Origin: Geothrix sp.
GTDB taxonomy: Bacteria > Acidobacteriota > Holophagae > Holophagales > Holophagaceae
DNA length: 44,979 nt
Reading direction: 5' to 3'
Assembly (NCBI GenBank): GCA_025361045.1
Contig: JANYAZ010000208.1
Location: forward strand, 1-44,979
A program made the position numbers and the translations under genes. The notes beneath the pieces were generated by a model, which ran no database searches, had not been told where the DNA came from, and saw only the letters and a list, made by a program, of their open reading frames with translations. How positions within the stretch are numbered: the stretch's first letter is position 1; each line of letters starts with the position of its first letter. Below are positions 1-7,620 of the stretch, piece by piece.

Positions 1-1908
1 GCCATTCAGGAGGGCGAGTGCTGGGGCGTCATCGGCCGCAACGGCGCGGGCAAGAGCACGGTCTTCAAGCTGCTGCTCGGCCAATTGGAGGCCGATCAGG
101 GAACCGTCGTGCGGCCCACGAAGGAGCGTGGTGTTCGCATGGGCCACTACGCCCAGGATCTCGCACCTGAAACGCATGGAAGCGTGCTCGAAGAGACGCT
201 GGCGGCCTTCGGCGACGTGGAGCGCCTCCAGCACGAGATGGGCGAACTGGAACATCGCATGAGCGAGCCTGGCGGTGATCAGGACGAGGTGATGGACCGC
301 TACCAGAAGGTCACGGAGGCCTTCGAACACCTGGATGGCTTCAGCATCCGCGCCCGTGCCGAGAGCATTCTGCAGTCCCTGGGCTTCGCGGACACCGATT
401 TCGAGCGTCCGGTGGAGACCCTGTCCGGCGGCCAGAAGAGCCGGGTGATGCTGGCCAAGGCCATCCTCCAGGGCCAGGACCTGCTGCTGCTGGACGAGCC
501 CACCAACCATCTGGATCTCCCCAGCCTGCGCTGGCTGGAAGGTTTCATCCAGGACGTGGATGCCACGGTGGCCATCATCAGCCACGACCGCTATTTCCTC
601 GATAAGATCGCCACCGAGGTCCTGGAACTGGAGCAGGGGCGCTCGCGAGTCTACGAAGGCAACTATTCCGAGTTCATGGAGAAGAAGGAACAGGAGCTGG
701 AGCTGCTGGAGCGCCACTTCGAGCAGCAGCAGGCCTACATCAAGAACCAGGAAGAATACATCCGCCGCAACATCGCCGGGCAGAACACGAAGCAGGCCCG
801 GGGTCGGCGCACGCACCTGTCCAAGCTGAGCCGCATCCAGAAGCCTCTGCGGGACCGGCGCAAGGTGAAGTTCAGTTTCCCCGAGACCCAGCGCAGCGGC
901 GATGTGGCCCTGGTGCTGGAGAACGCCAGCGTGGGCTGGGACGGGCAGCCGCTCTACGCGCCCCTGGAGCAGCTCCAGGTCAAGCGTGGGCAGAAAATGG
1001 GCATCGTGGGCCTCAATGGCACGGGCAAGTCCACCCTGCTGAAGGCCATCTCCGAGGAGATCCCCTTCATCACCGGTCAGGCCCGCCTGGGCAGCCAGGT
1101 GAAGGTGGGCTACTTCGATCAGCATCACCGCAACCTGGATCCCCGCAACACGGTGTTCCAGCAGATCCATGGTGTGACACCCCAGGCGGTGAAGCAGGAC
1201 GTGCTGGGCTTCCTGGCCAAGTTCCAGTTCCGGGGCGACGAGGTGGACAAGCCTGTCACGGCTCTTTCGGGCGGCGAGCGGGCCCGGCTCAGCATCGCCA
1301 CGCTCATCCGCCACGGCGTGAACCTGATGCTCCTGGACGAGCCTACCAACCACATGGACATCCCCAGCATGGAGGCCATGGAGGACACCATCCTGAGCTT
1401 CACCGGCGCCGCCATCGTGGTCACCCATGACCGCTACCTGCTGGGCCGCGTGGCGGATTCCCTGCTGCGCATCCACGAAGGCAAGGCCGAGTTCCGCGAA
1501 GGCGGCTACGAGGATCACCAGGCCTGGGTGGACCTGGACCTCGGCAGCGAAGACGAAGCCGGCAGCCGGGAGCCTGAACCCCCCAGGAAACTCGCTTCGC
1601 CGCAGTCGAAGCCCAACTCGGCGGCGAAGCCGCCGAGCCCCGCTCCCACGAAGCCTGTGGCCATCGACAAAGACAAGCAGCGGGCCATCAAGCGCTTCGA
1701 AAAGCAGGTGGCCGAGGCCGAAGCCAAGGTGGCCGAGTTGGAGGCCAGGCTGGCGGAATTTCAGAGGTTGATGGCCACCATGGATCCCACGGACTGGCAG
1801 GCCTTCAGTACCCGCCTGGACGCCCAGAAAGCTCTGGAAGCCGATCTGGCGTATGCCATGAGCGACTGGGAGACAGCCCAGGAGGCGCTGGAGAAGGCCC
1901 AGGCCTGA
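1..1908 (+). CDS. ABC-F family ATPase (5' end outside window)
   Basis: The reading frame is open from base 1, so the true start lies upstream. Two ABC ATPase cassettes are visible. The first has Walker A GRNGAGKST near base 31, signature LSGGQKSR and Walker B LLLLDEPTNHLDL. The second has GLNGTGKST, LSGGERAR and LMLLDEPTNHMDI. The roughly 80-residue linker between them is charged and helical and carries the NIAGQNTKQARGRR stretch typical of ABC-F proteins. There are no membrane segments. After cassette 2 comes a Pro/Ala-rich spacer and a C-terminal coiled coil of about 75 residues, as in Uup/YheS-type members and unlike EttA. ABC-F proteins act on the ribosome (translation factors or antibiotic protection). 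Which subfamily this is cannot be decided by eye. It converges with the aldehyde dehydrogenase gene, 23 bases away. Confidence 0.93.
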   Translation, partial: AIQEGECWGVIGRNGAGKSTVFKLLLGQLEADQGTVVRPTKERGVRMGHYAQDLAPETHGSVLEETLAAFGDVERLQHEMGELEHRMSEPGGDQDEVMDRYQKVTEAFEHLDGFSIRARAESILQSLGFADTDFERPVETLSGGQKSRVMLAKAILQGQDLLLLDEPTNHLDLPSLRWLEGFIQDVDATVAIISHDRYFLDKIATEVLELEQGRSRVYEGNYSEFMEKKEQELELLERHFEQQQAYIKNQEEYIRRNIAGQNTKQARGRRTHLSKLSRIQKPLRDRRKVKFSFPETQRSGDVALVLENASVGWDGQPLYAPLEQLQVKRGQKMGIVGLNGTGKSTLLKAISEEIPFITGQARLGSQVKVGYFDQHHRNLDPRNTVFQQIHGVTPQAVKQDVLGFLAKFQFRGDEVDKPVTALSGGERARLSIATLIRHGVNLMLLDEPTNHMDIPSMEAMEDTILSFTGAAIVVTHDRYLLGRVADSLLRIHEGKAEFREGGYEDHQAWVDLDLGSEDEAGSREPEPPRKLASPQSKPNSAAKPPSPAPTKPVAIDKDKQRAIKRFEKQVAEAEAKVAELEARLAEFQRLMATMDPTDWQAFSTRLDAQKALEADLAYAMSDWETAQEALEKAQA

Positions 1909-1931
1909 AGATAGCTCCGGACCGATTCTGT

Positions 1932-3335
1932 CTAGAAGTGTTTCAGCGTCAGATCGATCATCCGGCGTACAAACCCTGTGTACGGGGGGTACATGAGCTG
2001 AATGGCTGACCAGCGGGTGCGTTGGCGGAGGATGCCCCGGGCGTTGGAGAAGGCCTCGAAGCCGTGGCGGCCGTGGGCCTTGCCGAAGCCCGAGGTGTTC
2101 ACGCCGCCTGTGGGCAGGCCCGTGTGGGCGAAGTGTAGGAGGGTGTCGTTGATGCAGCCGCCCCCGGCAGTGGTGCGGGCGATGAGGGCTTCTGCGTTCC
2201 GGCGGCTCCCGCTGAACACGTAGAGCGCCAGGGGCTTGGGCCGGCCGTTCACGAAGGCCACGGCCGCATCCATGTCGATGACCTTCAGGATGGGCAGCAG
2301 GGGGCCGAAGATCTCCTCCTGCATGATGGGCGAGGCGGGGTCCACCTCGGTGAGCAGGGTCGGGCCCAGGTAGTTGCTGGCCGGGTCGCTCTCCCCCCCG
2401 AACACGGTGAACCCCACGGATTCGCGCAGCAGCTGGGTGAGCCGGGCGTGGTGCCGGTCGTTGATGATGCGGGCCAGGTCCGGGCTGGCCTTGCGGGCTT
2501 GGGAATCCGTGCCGTAGAACGAGGCGAATGCCGTCTTCAGCTGCTCCACCAGGGCGTCATGCACCCGCTCGTGGACCAGCACATAGTCAGGAGCCACGCA
2601 GGTCTGGCCCGCGTTCACGCACTTGCCCCAGGCGATCTTGCGGGCGGCGCTGGCCAGGTCGGCGTCGGCGTCCACCAGCACGGGGGACTTGCCGCCCAGC
2701 TCCAGGGTCACCGAGGTCAGGTGTTCGGCCGCCGCTTTCATGACGGACTTGCCCACGGCAGGACTGCCTGTGAAGAAGATGTGGTCGAAGGGCAGGGCGA
2801 GCAGTGCCTGGGCCACGTCTGCCTCGCCTTCCACCAGGGCGACCTCTTCTTGGGGGAACAGCCCATCAAGGAGTTTCCGCAGGAAGGCATTGGTGTGGGG
2901 TGTGAACTCCGAGGGTTTGATCACTGCGCAGTTGCCTGCGGCGAGGGCCGAGACCAGCGGTCCCAGGGTGAGGTAGATGGGGTAGTTCCAGGGGGCGATG
3001 ATGAGCACGACACCCCGGGGCTCATGCACGATGGTACCGACGCTCCCGAAGAGACCGATGGGGGTGGGCACTCTGCGGGGCTTCATCCAGTGGGACAGGT
3101 GACGCAGGGCGTCCTTCAACTCGGAGATGACCGGGTACAGCTCCGTGAGGTCCACCTCCTCCGGGGCCTTCCGGAAGTCCGCCGCCAAGGCCGCCTGGGC
3201 CTCGGCCCGGCGGGCCATGAGGGCCTCCAGGAGGGCCAGGAGCTTGGCCTTCCGCTGTTCGGAGGAGGTGGCCGCCACCCGCCACCGGGCGGCCTGCTGG
3301 CGGGCGAAGAGAGTTTCGATCGGGGAGGAGGTCAT
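1932..3335 (-). CDS. NAD(P)-dependent aldehyde dehydrogenase, ALDH3-like
   Basis: 467 residues. It oxidises an aldehyde to the acid with NAD(P); the substrate is not predictable. Visible signatures are the IIAPWNYP cofactor-site motif, GSPAVGKSVMKAA, the glutamate motif VTLELGGKSP and the catalytic cysteine in GQTCVAPDY. The last is written the way ALDH3-class and coniferyl/fatty-aldehyde enzymes have it. The C-terminus (GFVRRMIDLTLKHF) also looks ALDH3-like. The ATG at 3335 has AGGAG six bases upstream; the frame stays open further upstream but that stretch is antisense to tnaA and not coding. It lies 125 bases downstream of the tryptophanase gene on the same strand, separated by a long hairpin, so co-transcription is uncertain. 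Confidence 0.92.
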   Translation of the reverse strand: MTSSPIETLFARQQAARWRVAATSSEQRKAKLLALLEALMARRAEAQAALAADFRKAPEEVDLTELYPVISELKDALRHLSHWMKPRRVPTPIGLFGSVGTIVHEPRGVVLIIAPWNYPIYLTLGPLVSALAAGNCAVIKPSEFTPHTNAFLRKLLDGLFPQEEVALVEGEADVAQALLALPFDHIFFTGSPAVGKSVMKAAAEHLTSVTLELGGKSPVLVDADADLASAARKIAWGKCVNAGQTCVAPDYVLVHERVHDALVEQLKTAFASFYGTDSQARKASPDLARIINDRHHARLTQLLRESVGFTVFGGESDPASNYLGPTLLTEVDPASPIMQEEIFGPLLPILKVIDMDAAVAFVNGRPKPLALYVFSGSRRNAEALIARTTAGGGCINDTLLHFAHTGLPTGGVNTSGFGKAHGRHGFEAFSNARGILRQRTRWSAIQLMYPPYTGFVRRMIDLTLKHF

Positions 3336-3382
3336 GAGCTCTCCTGGCACTGAGCTTCTGATCATCCTACAAACAACAGATT

Positions 3383-3449
3383 CACCACGAAGACAGGAAG
3401 ACCACGAAAAGTCGGATCCCCCTTCGTGGTCTTGGTGGTCTTCGTGGTG
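3383..3449. repeat. Long imperfect inverted repeat built from CACGAAGA-like units
   Basis: The left arm 3383-3408 and right arm 3423-3449 pair as 12 bp, a short internal bulge, then 10 bp, around a 14-base loop. Each arm itself contains two CCACGAAGA-like units. It sits between the tryptophanase and aldehyde dehydrogenase genes. There is no U-tract, so it may be a transcript-stabilising or processing hairpin, or a copy of a dispersed intergenic repeat, rather than a classical terminator. Confidence 0.6.
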
Positions 3450-3460
3450 GAGGCGATGGC

Positions 3461-4831
3461 TCAGGCCCAGGCCATCTCCGCCGTGAAGTGCCGCAGATAC
3501 TTGCTCTGCTTGACGATCTTCACGCCGCGGATCTCCCGGGCCTTGGCCTTCACCTCGGCGATCACCTCGGCGGCGAAGTCGAAGTGGCTCTGGGTGTACA
3601 TGCGGCGGGGGAAGGCCAGACGCACCAACTCCATGCTGTGGTAGGTCTCGGTGCCATCGTCCATGCGCTTGCCGAACATGACCGAGCCGATCTCCACGCC
3701 CCGGATGCCACCTTCGAGGTACAGCGCATTGCACAGGGCCCAGGCCGGGTACTGCTCCACGGGCATGTCCGGCAGCACGGTCTTGGCGTCGATGTAGACG
3801 GCATGGCCGCCCGTGGGTTTCACAAAGCCGACACCTGCAGCCTCCAGCTTCTCGCCCAGGTATTCGGCGGTGCGCAGGCGGTAGCGGAGGTAGTCCTCCT
3901 CCATGCCTTCTTCCAGACCCACGGCCAGGGCCTCCAGATCGCGCCCGGCCAGACCGCCATAGGTGGGAAAGCCTTCCGTGAGGATCAGCATGTTGCGGAC
4001 AGGGTCCAGCCACTCGTCGCTGCGCAGCATGATGAAGCCGCCGATGTTCACCATGCCGTCCTTCTTGGCGCTCATCGTGCAGCCATCCGCGTAGCTGAAC
4101 ATCTCCTGGCAGATCACCTTGATGGGGGTGTTCTCGTAGCCCGGCTCGCGGAGCTTGATGAACATGGCGTTTTCCGCGAAGCGGCAGACGTCCATGATGA
4201 AGGGTTTGCCGTATTGCTTGAGCAGCGAGGCATAGGCGCGGATGTTGGCCATGGAGACCGGCTGGCCGCCACCCGTGTTGTTGGTGACCGTGACCATGCC
4301 GAAGGGAATGCGGTGCCCGTCGTTCTTGAGGACCTCCGCCACCCGGGCGAGGTCGATGTTGCCTTTGAAGGGGTGGATGAGGCTGGGCTGGAGGCCTTCC
4401 GGAATGACGAGATCCACGGCCTCCACGCCGTTGAATTCGAGGTTGGCCCGGGTGGTGTCGAAGTGGCAGTTGTTGGGAACCAGGTCTCCCTTCTTGCAGA
4501 CCGCGCTGAACAGGACCTTCTCGGCGGCCCGGCCCTGGTGGGTGGGGATGAAATGCGCCATCCCCGTGATGTCCTTCAGCACGGATTCCAGGCGGAAGAA
4601 GCTGCGGGAGCCCGCGTAGCTTTCGTCGCCCACCATGATGGCGCCCCACTGGGCCGAGCTCATGGCGCCGGTGCCCGAGTCGGTCAGCCAGTCCAGGAGC
4701 ACGTCCTCGGCCCGCAGCTTGAACACATTCAGCTTGGCGGCCTCCAGCATCCCCAGACGCTCCTGGGGAGTGGTCATGCGGATGGGCTCGACGGACTTGA
4801 TACGGAAGGGCTCGATCATGGTGCGGGGCAT
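3461..4831 (-). CDS. tnaA: Tryptophanase (tryptophan indole-lyase)
   Basis: 456 residues, the normal length of the beta-eliminating lyase family (tryptophanase / tyrosine phenol-lyase). The PLP lysine is in SAKKDGMVNIGG (about K257). EPFRIKSVEPI at the N-terminus, DSGTGAMS, PTHQGR and FPTYGGLAGRD are family motifs. Parts read like tyrosine phenol-lyase. The two positions that separate the specificities are tryptophanase-like: Asp in HFDTTR (about D125, Thr in phenol-lyases), and Ile in VEIGS where phenol-lyases carry a substrate-binding Arg. The expected reaction is L-tryptophan to indole, pyruvate and ammonia in the cytoplasm. The start at 4831 has GGAG five bases upstream. The frame is open further upstream, but that stretch overlaps coaX and lacks family similarity. 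No TnaC-like leader with a key Trp codon was found upstream. Confidence 0.9.
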   Translation of the reverse strand: MPRTMIEPFRIKSVEPIRMTTPQERLGMLEAAKLNVFKLRAEDVLLDWLTDSGTGAMSSAQWGAIMVGDESYAGSRSFFRLESVLKDITGMAHFIPTHQGRAAEKVLFSAVCKKGDLVPNNCHFDTTRANLEFNGVEAVDLVIPEGLQPSLIHPFKGNIDLARVAEVLKNDGHRIPFGMVTVTNNTGGGQPVSMANIRAYASLLKQYGKPFIMDVCRFAENAMFIKLREPGYENTPIKVICQEMFSYADGCTMSAKKDGMVNIGGFIMLRSDEWLDPVRNMLILTEGFPTYGGLAGRDLEALAVGLEEGMEEDYLRYRLRTAEYLGEKLEAAGVGFVKPTGGHAVYIDAKTVLPDMPVEQYPAWALCNALYLEGGIRGVEIGSVMFGKRMDDGTETYHSMELVRLAFPRRMYTQSHFDFAAEVIAEVKAKAREIRGVKIVKQSKYLRHFTAEMAWA

Positions 4832-4859
4832 GGCGGCTCCAGGCAGAACCCCCAGGCTA

Positions 4860-4915
4860 CCGGAGGCGGCCGGGAACGACATCACAAGGGGACTGGTATC
4901 GCAGACCGCCTCCGG
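4860..4915. promoter_or_regulatory. 10-bp perfect inverted repeat in the tnaA/coaX divergent region
   Basis: CCGGAGGCGG at 4860-4869 and CCGCCTCCGG at 4906-4915 are perfect inverted copies 36 bases apart. They fill the 109-base gap between the divergently transcribed tnaA and coaX. It could be a pair of operator half-sites or a stem in either 5' leader. No convincing -35/-10 pair was identified. Confidence 0.4.
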
Positions 4916-4940
4916 CGATGCTGGAAGATTCGGAGTGGAC

Positions 4941-5735
4941 ATGAGTCTTCTGCTGGCTGTGGATGTGGGCAATACCAACGTGGTGCTGGGGATCTATGAC
5001 CTGACCCAGGGACCGGACGCGTCACTGCTGCACTCCTGGCGCCTGGCCACCAGCCGCGAGCGCACCGTGGATGAATACGGGCTCTCGGCCCTGGCCCTCA
5101 TGCGGCACCAGGGCATCGAGGCCAGCCAGATCAAGCATGTGGCCATCTCCTGCGTGGTGCCGCCGCTGCACCCGGTGCTGATGAGTCTCGCCAAGACCTT
5201 CTTCCACGTGGATGCTTTCTACGTCGAGCCGGGGGTCAAGACCGGCGTGAAGGTCCTCATCGACAACCCCTCAGAGCTGGGCGCCGATCGGTTGGTGAAC
5301 GCCGTGGCGGGCATCGAAAAGTTCGGTGCGCCCCTCATCGTGGTGGACTTCGGCACCGCCACGACCTTCGATGTCATCAACGCCAAGAAGGAATACCTGG
5401 GCGGCCTCATCTGCCCCGGACTGAAGATCAGCGCCGACGCCCTGTTCCAGCGGGCCAGCCGCCTGCCGCGGGTGGAGATCGCCGAGCCGGATCGCCTGGT
5501 GGGCCGGAACACCGTGCAGGCGATGCAATCCGGCATCTTCTACGGCTATGTGGGCCTGGTGGATGGCATCCTGGACCGGTTGCGGTCGGAGTGCCCCGAG
5601 GCCAAGGTGGCCGCCACGGGCGGGCTGGCTCGGGTGATCGCGCCCCACACCAAGCACATCAAGCACATCGCCCCGGATCTCACCCTGGATGGCCTGCGCA
5701 TCCTCTGGTTCCGCAACCAGGGCGGGAAGAAGTAG
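4941..5735 (+). CDS. coaX: Type III pantothenate kinase
   Basis: 264 residues. It phosphorylates pantothenate with ATP, the first step of coenzyme A synthesis, in the cytoplasm. The ASKHA-fold phosphate loop is VDVGNTN (residues 7-13). Further family motifs are ELGADRLVNAVAG, VVDFGTATTFDV and the glycine-rich VAATGGLARVI near the end. The ATG at 4941 follows CGGAG with good spacing. An upstream in-frame extension runs antisense to tnaA and was rejected. birA begins four bases after the stop, so the two form an operon, an arrangement common in other bacteria. Confidence 0.95.
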   Translation: MSLLLAVDVGNTNVVLGIYDLTQGPDASLLHSWRLATSRERTVDEYGLSALALMRHQGIEASQIKHVAISCVVPPLHPVLMSLAKTFFHVDAFYVEPGVKTGVKVLIDNPSELGADRLVNAVAGIEKFGAPLIVVDFGTATTFDVINAKKEYLGGLICPGLKISADALFQRASRLPRVEIAEPDRLVGRNTVQAMQSGIFYGYVGLVDGILDRLRSECPEAKVAATGGLARVIAPHTKHIKHIAPDLTLDGLRILWFRNQGGKK

Positions 5736-5739
5736 GCAG

Positions 5740-6411
5740 ATGGAGCTTCCCCTGATCCACCTGGCCGTGGTGGATTCCACCCAGGCCTTCCTGCGGCGGA
5801 ATCCCCACTTGGGCTTCTGTGGGGTGCTGGCGGATCGGCAAAGCGAAGGGCGGGGTCGCCAGGGCAACCGGTGGGAAAGTGCCGCCCGCGGCGGCCTGTG
5901 GATGTCCGCAGCCCTGCCAGCCCGGTCCGGAGTGGCCCCGGGCCTCGTGCTCCAGCGGGGCATGATCGCTGCCGCCCGTGTGCTGGATCCCGAAGGCTGT
6001 CACTTGGGGCTCAAGTGGCCCAACGACCTGGTGGCCTGGAAGGAGGGCCGCCTGGTCAAGCTGGGGGGCATCCTAGGCGAACAGATCGGCGGACGGCTGA
6101 TCCTGGGCCTGGGCGTGAACCTGACCTCGGCCCCGGAGATTCCGGGCCGCACGATTCCTCCCGCCAGCCTGATTGATCTGGGGATGGAATCCCCTTCCTC
6201 ACTCGAACTGGCTATTTCCATCATTAGGTTATGGGATGATTTAGCAGAAAAACGTCAACCCCTCTTTTGTTGGCCCGAACCCGGTGTGGCCCTGCGCTGG
6301 GAGGATGGTCAAGGGACCTGCCTGGGGTGGGAACCGGACGGGCGGCTGAAGGTGACCACCACGGAAGGGATTCGAAGGTTGAGCACCGGGGAGATCAGTG
6401 GGCTGGGTTGA
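5740..6411 (+). CDS. birA: Biotin--[acetyl-CoA-carboxylase] ligase, monofunctional
   Basis: 223 residues. It activates biotin with ATP and transfers it to the biotin carboxyl carrier lysine. The biotinyl-AMP loop GRGRQGNRW is at residues 37-45, followed by KWPNDL, LGGILGE and GLGVNL; a short C-terminal cap domain follows. The N-terminal winged helix of E. coli BirA is absent, so it should not act as a biotin-operon repressor. It follows coaX by four bases. Bases about 6195-6275 are visibly AT-richer than the rest, with several codons (TTA, AGG, CGT) rare in this window. The stop abuts the stop of the convergent LeuA-like gene, the two together forming TGATCA. Confidence 0.93.
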   Translation: MELPLIHLAVVDSTQAFLRRNPHLGFCGVLADRQSEGRGRQGNRWESAARGGLWMSAALPARSGVAPGLVLQRGMIAAARVLDPEGCHLGLKWPNDLVAWKEGRLVKLGGILGEQIGGRLILGLGVNLTSAPEIPGRTIPPASLIDLGMESPSSLELAISIIRLWDDLAEKRQPLFCWPEPGVALRWEDGQGTCLGWEPDGRLKVTTTEGIRRLSTGEISGLG

Positions 6412-7614
6412 TCAAAGCACCGCCCGGATTTCAGCCTCACAAAGGATCCTGGTGCTGTTCTTGGCGGATTGAAGGATACGATCCACCCGGTCGGGGCTGG
6501 GGTCGTAGCCATTCATTTCGAGCCAGTAGATGACATTGCTGTGCCCGGCCATGGGGCCGATCTCGATCTCCTGGCGGCGACCCACCAGGGCGGCGGGGAC
6601 GCCGGAATACACGGCATCGGCCAATTCGACGTCCCCGCGATGCAGGGCCTTCACGATGGCGGCGGCATGGACGCCGGTGCCAGTGCGGAAGGCATCCCGG
6701 CCCAGCACAGGGTAGTTGGCGGGGATCTCGACATCGCAGAGTTCGGCCACGCGTTCCGCCAGGGCCGGCAGGTCCGACAGGTCGCCCTTGGGGAAGCCCA
6801 TAAGGTGCAGGTTGATCATCAGTTGATCCAGGGCCACGTTGCCGCAGCGCTCACCAATGCCCAGGATGCTGCCATGAAGCCGGTCGGCGCCGGCTTCGAA
6901 GGCGGCGATGGCGTTGGCCACGCCCAGGCCCCGGTCGTTGTGGCCGTGCCAGTCGATGCGCACCGAACGGTCCTTCACCACCTCGTCCTTGATGAACCGC
7001 ACCAACCGCCGCACCCCGTCGGGGGTGGCATGGCCGCAGGTGTCTGATAGGCAGATGGACTGGGCGCCCTCGTCCAGGGCTGCCCCATAAATGGCCTTCA
7101 GGACATCCGGCCGAGCCCGGGTGCTGTCCTCGGTCACCATCATCACGGGGACTTCATGGCGATGGCAGAAGGCGATGGCCTTCCGGGCGGTGGCCACCAG
7201 AAAGCCCAGATCCCAGCCTTCCACGTCCATGCGGATGGGACTGGAGCCCAGGAAGGCGCCGGCCTCCAGCGGCATGCCCGCCCGCTGCTGGATCTCCGCC
7301 ACCTGGACCAGGTCGGCCTCCACGGTACGGACGGCCACATTGGGGTAGATGGGCAGGCGGTGATCGCGAATCTCCACCATGAGGGCCCGCACGGCGGCCA
7401 GGGCCTTGGGCCCGGCTCCAGGCATCCCGAGGTCTACGGCATCGACACCCAGGCGGGCCAGGCGATGGATCAGGTCGCGCTTGGCGGCGATGTCGGGGTC
7501 GCGCACCGAAGGACTCTGCAGGCCGTCCCGCAAGGTCTCATCATTCAGCAGGGGAATCCGGTCACCCTTCGCAGGAAGGCCGTTCCAGTCGTTGATGAGT
7601 TCATCCAAGGTCAT
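6412..7614 (-). CDS. LeuA-like acyltransferase of the DRE-TIM metallolyase family
   Basis: 400 residues. The first-strand motif NDETLRDGLQSPS, the metal-binding HGHNDRG and GIGERCGN define a TIM-barrel Claisen-condensing enzyme of the isopropylmalate/homocitrate/citramalate synthase group. The second subdomain, with GRDAFRTGTGVHAAAIVKA, is present. The roughly 120-residue leucine-sensing regulatory domain of LeuA is missing. Candidate activities are isopropylmalate, citramalate or homocitrate synthase, or Re-citrate synthase; the sequence alone does not decide. It starts six bases after the ppx stop on the same strand, so the two are probably co-transcribed. No other leucine genes are in the window. 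Confidence 0.85.
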   Translation of the reverse strand: MTLDELINDWNGLPAKGDRIPLLNDETLRDGLQSPSVRDPDIAAKRDLIHRLARLGVDAVDLGMPGAGPKALAAVRALMVEIRDHRLPIYPNVAVRTVEADLVQVAEIQQRAGMPLEAGAFLGSSPIRMDVEGWDLGFLVATARKAIAFCHRHEVPVMMVTEDSTRARPDVLKAIYGAALDEGAQSICLSDTCGHATPDGVRRLVRFIKDEVVKDRSVRIDWHGHNDRGLGVANAIAAFEAGADRLHGSILGIGERCGNVALDQLMINLHLMGFPKGDLSDLPALAERVAELCDVEIPANYPVLGRDAFRTGTGVHAAAIVKALHRGDVELADAVYSGVPAALVGRRQEIEIGPMAGHSNVIYWLEMNGYDPSPDRVDRILQSAKNSTRILCEAEIRAVL

Positions 7615-7620
7615 GGGGAT

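Noticed and set aside
3336-4649. N-terminal extension of the aldehyde dehydrogenase frame to 905 codons
   Set aside because: The extra part lies in another frame of tnaA on the same strand and crosses the intergenic hairpin; the enzyme starts at 3335 with a good ribosome site.
3488-4999. Long plus-strand open frame (about 500 codons) opposite tryptophanase
   Set aside because: Antisense mirror of a clear enzyme gene in high-GC DNA; the translation is His/Gly/Leu-rich without any domain.
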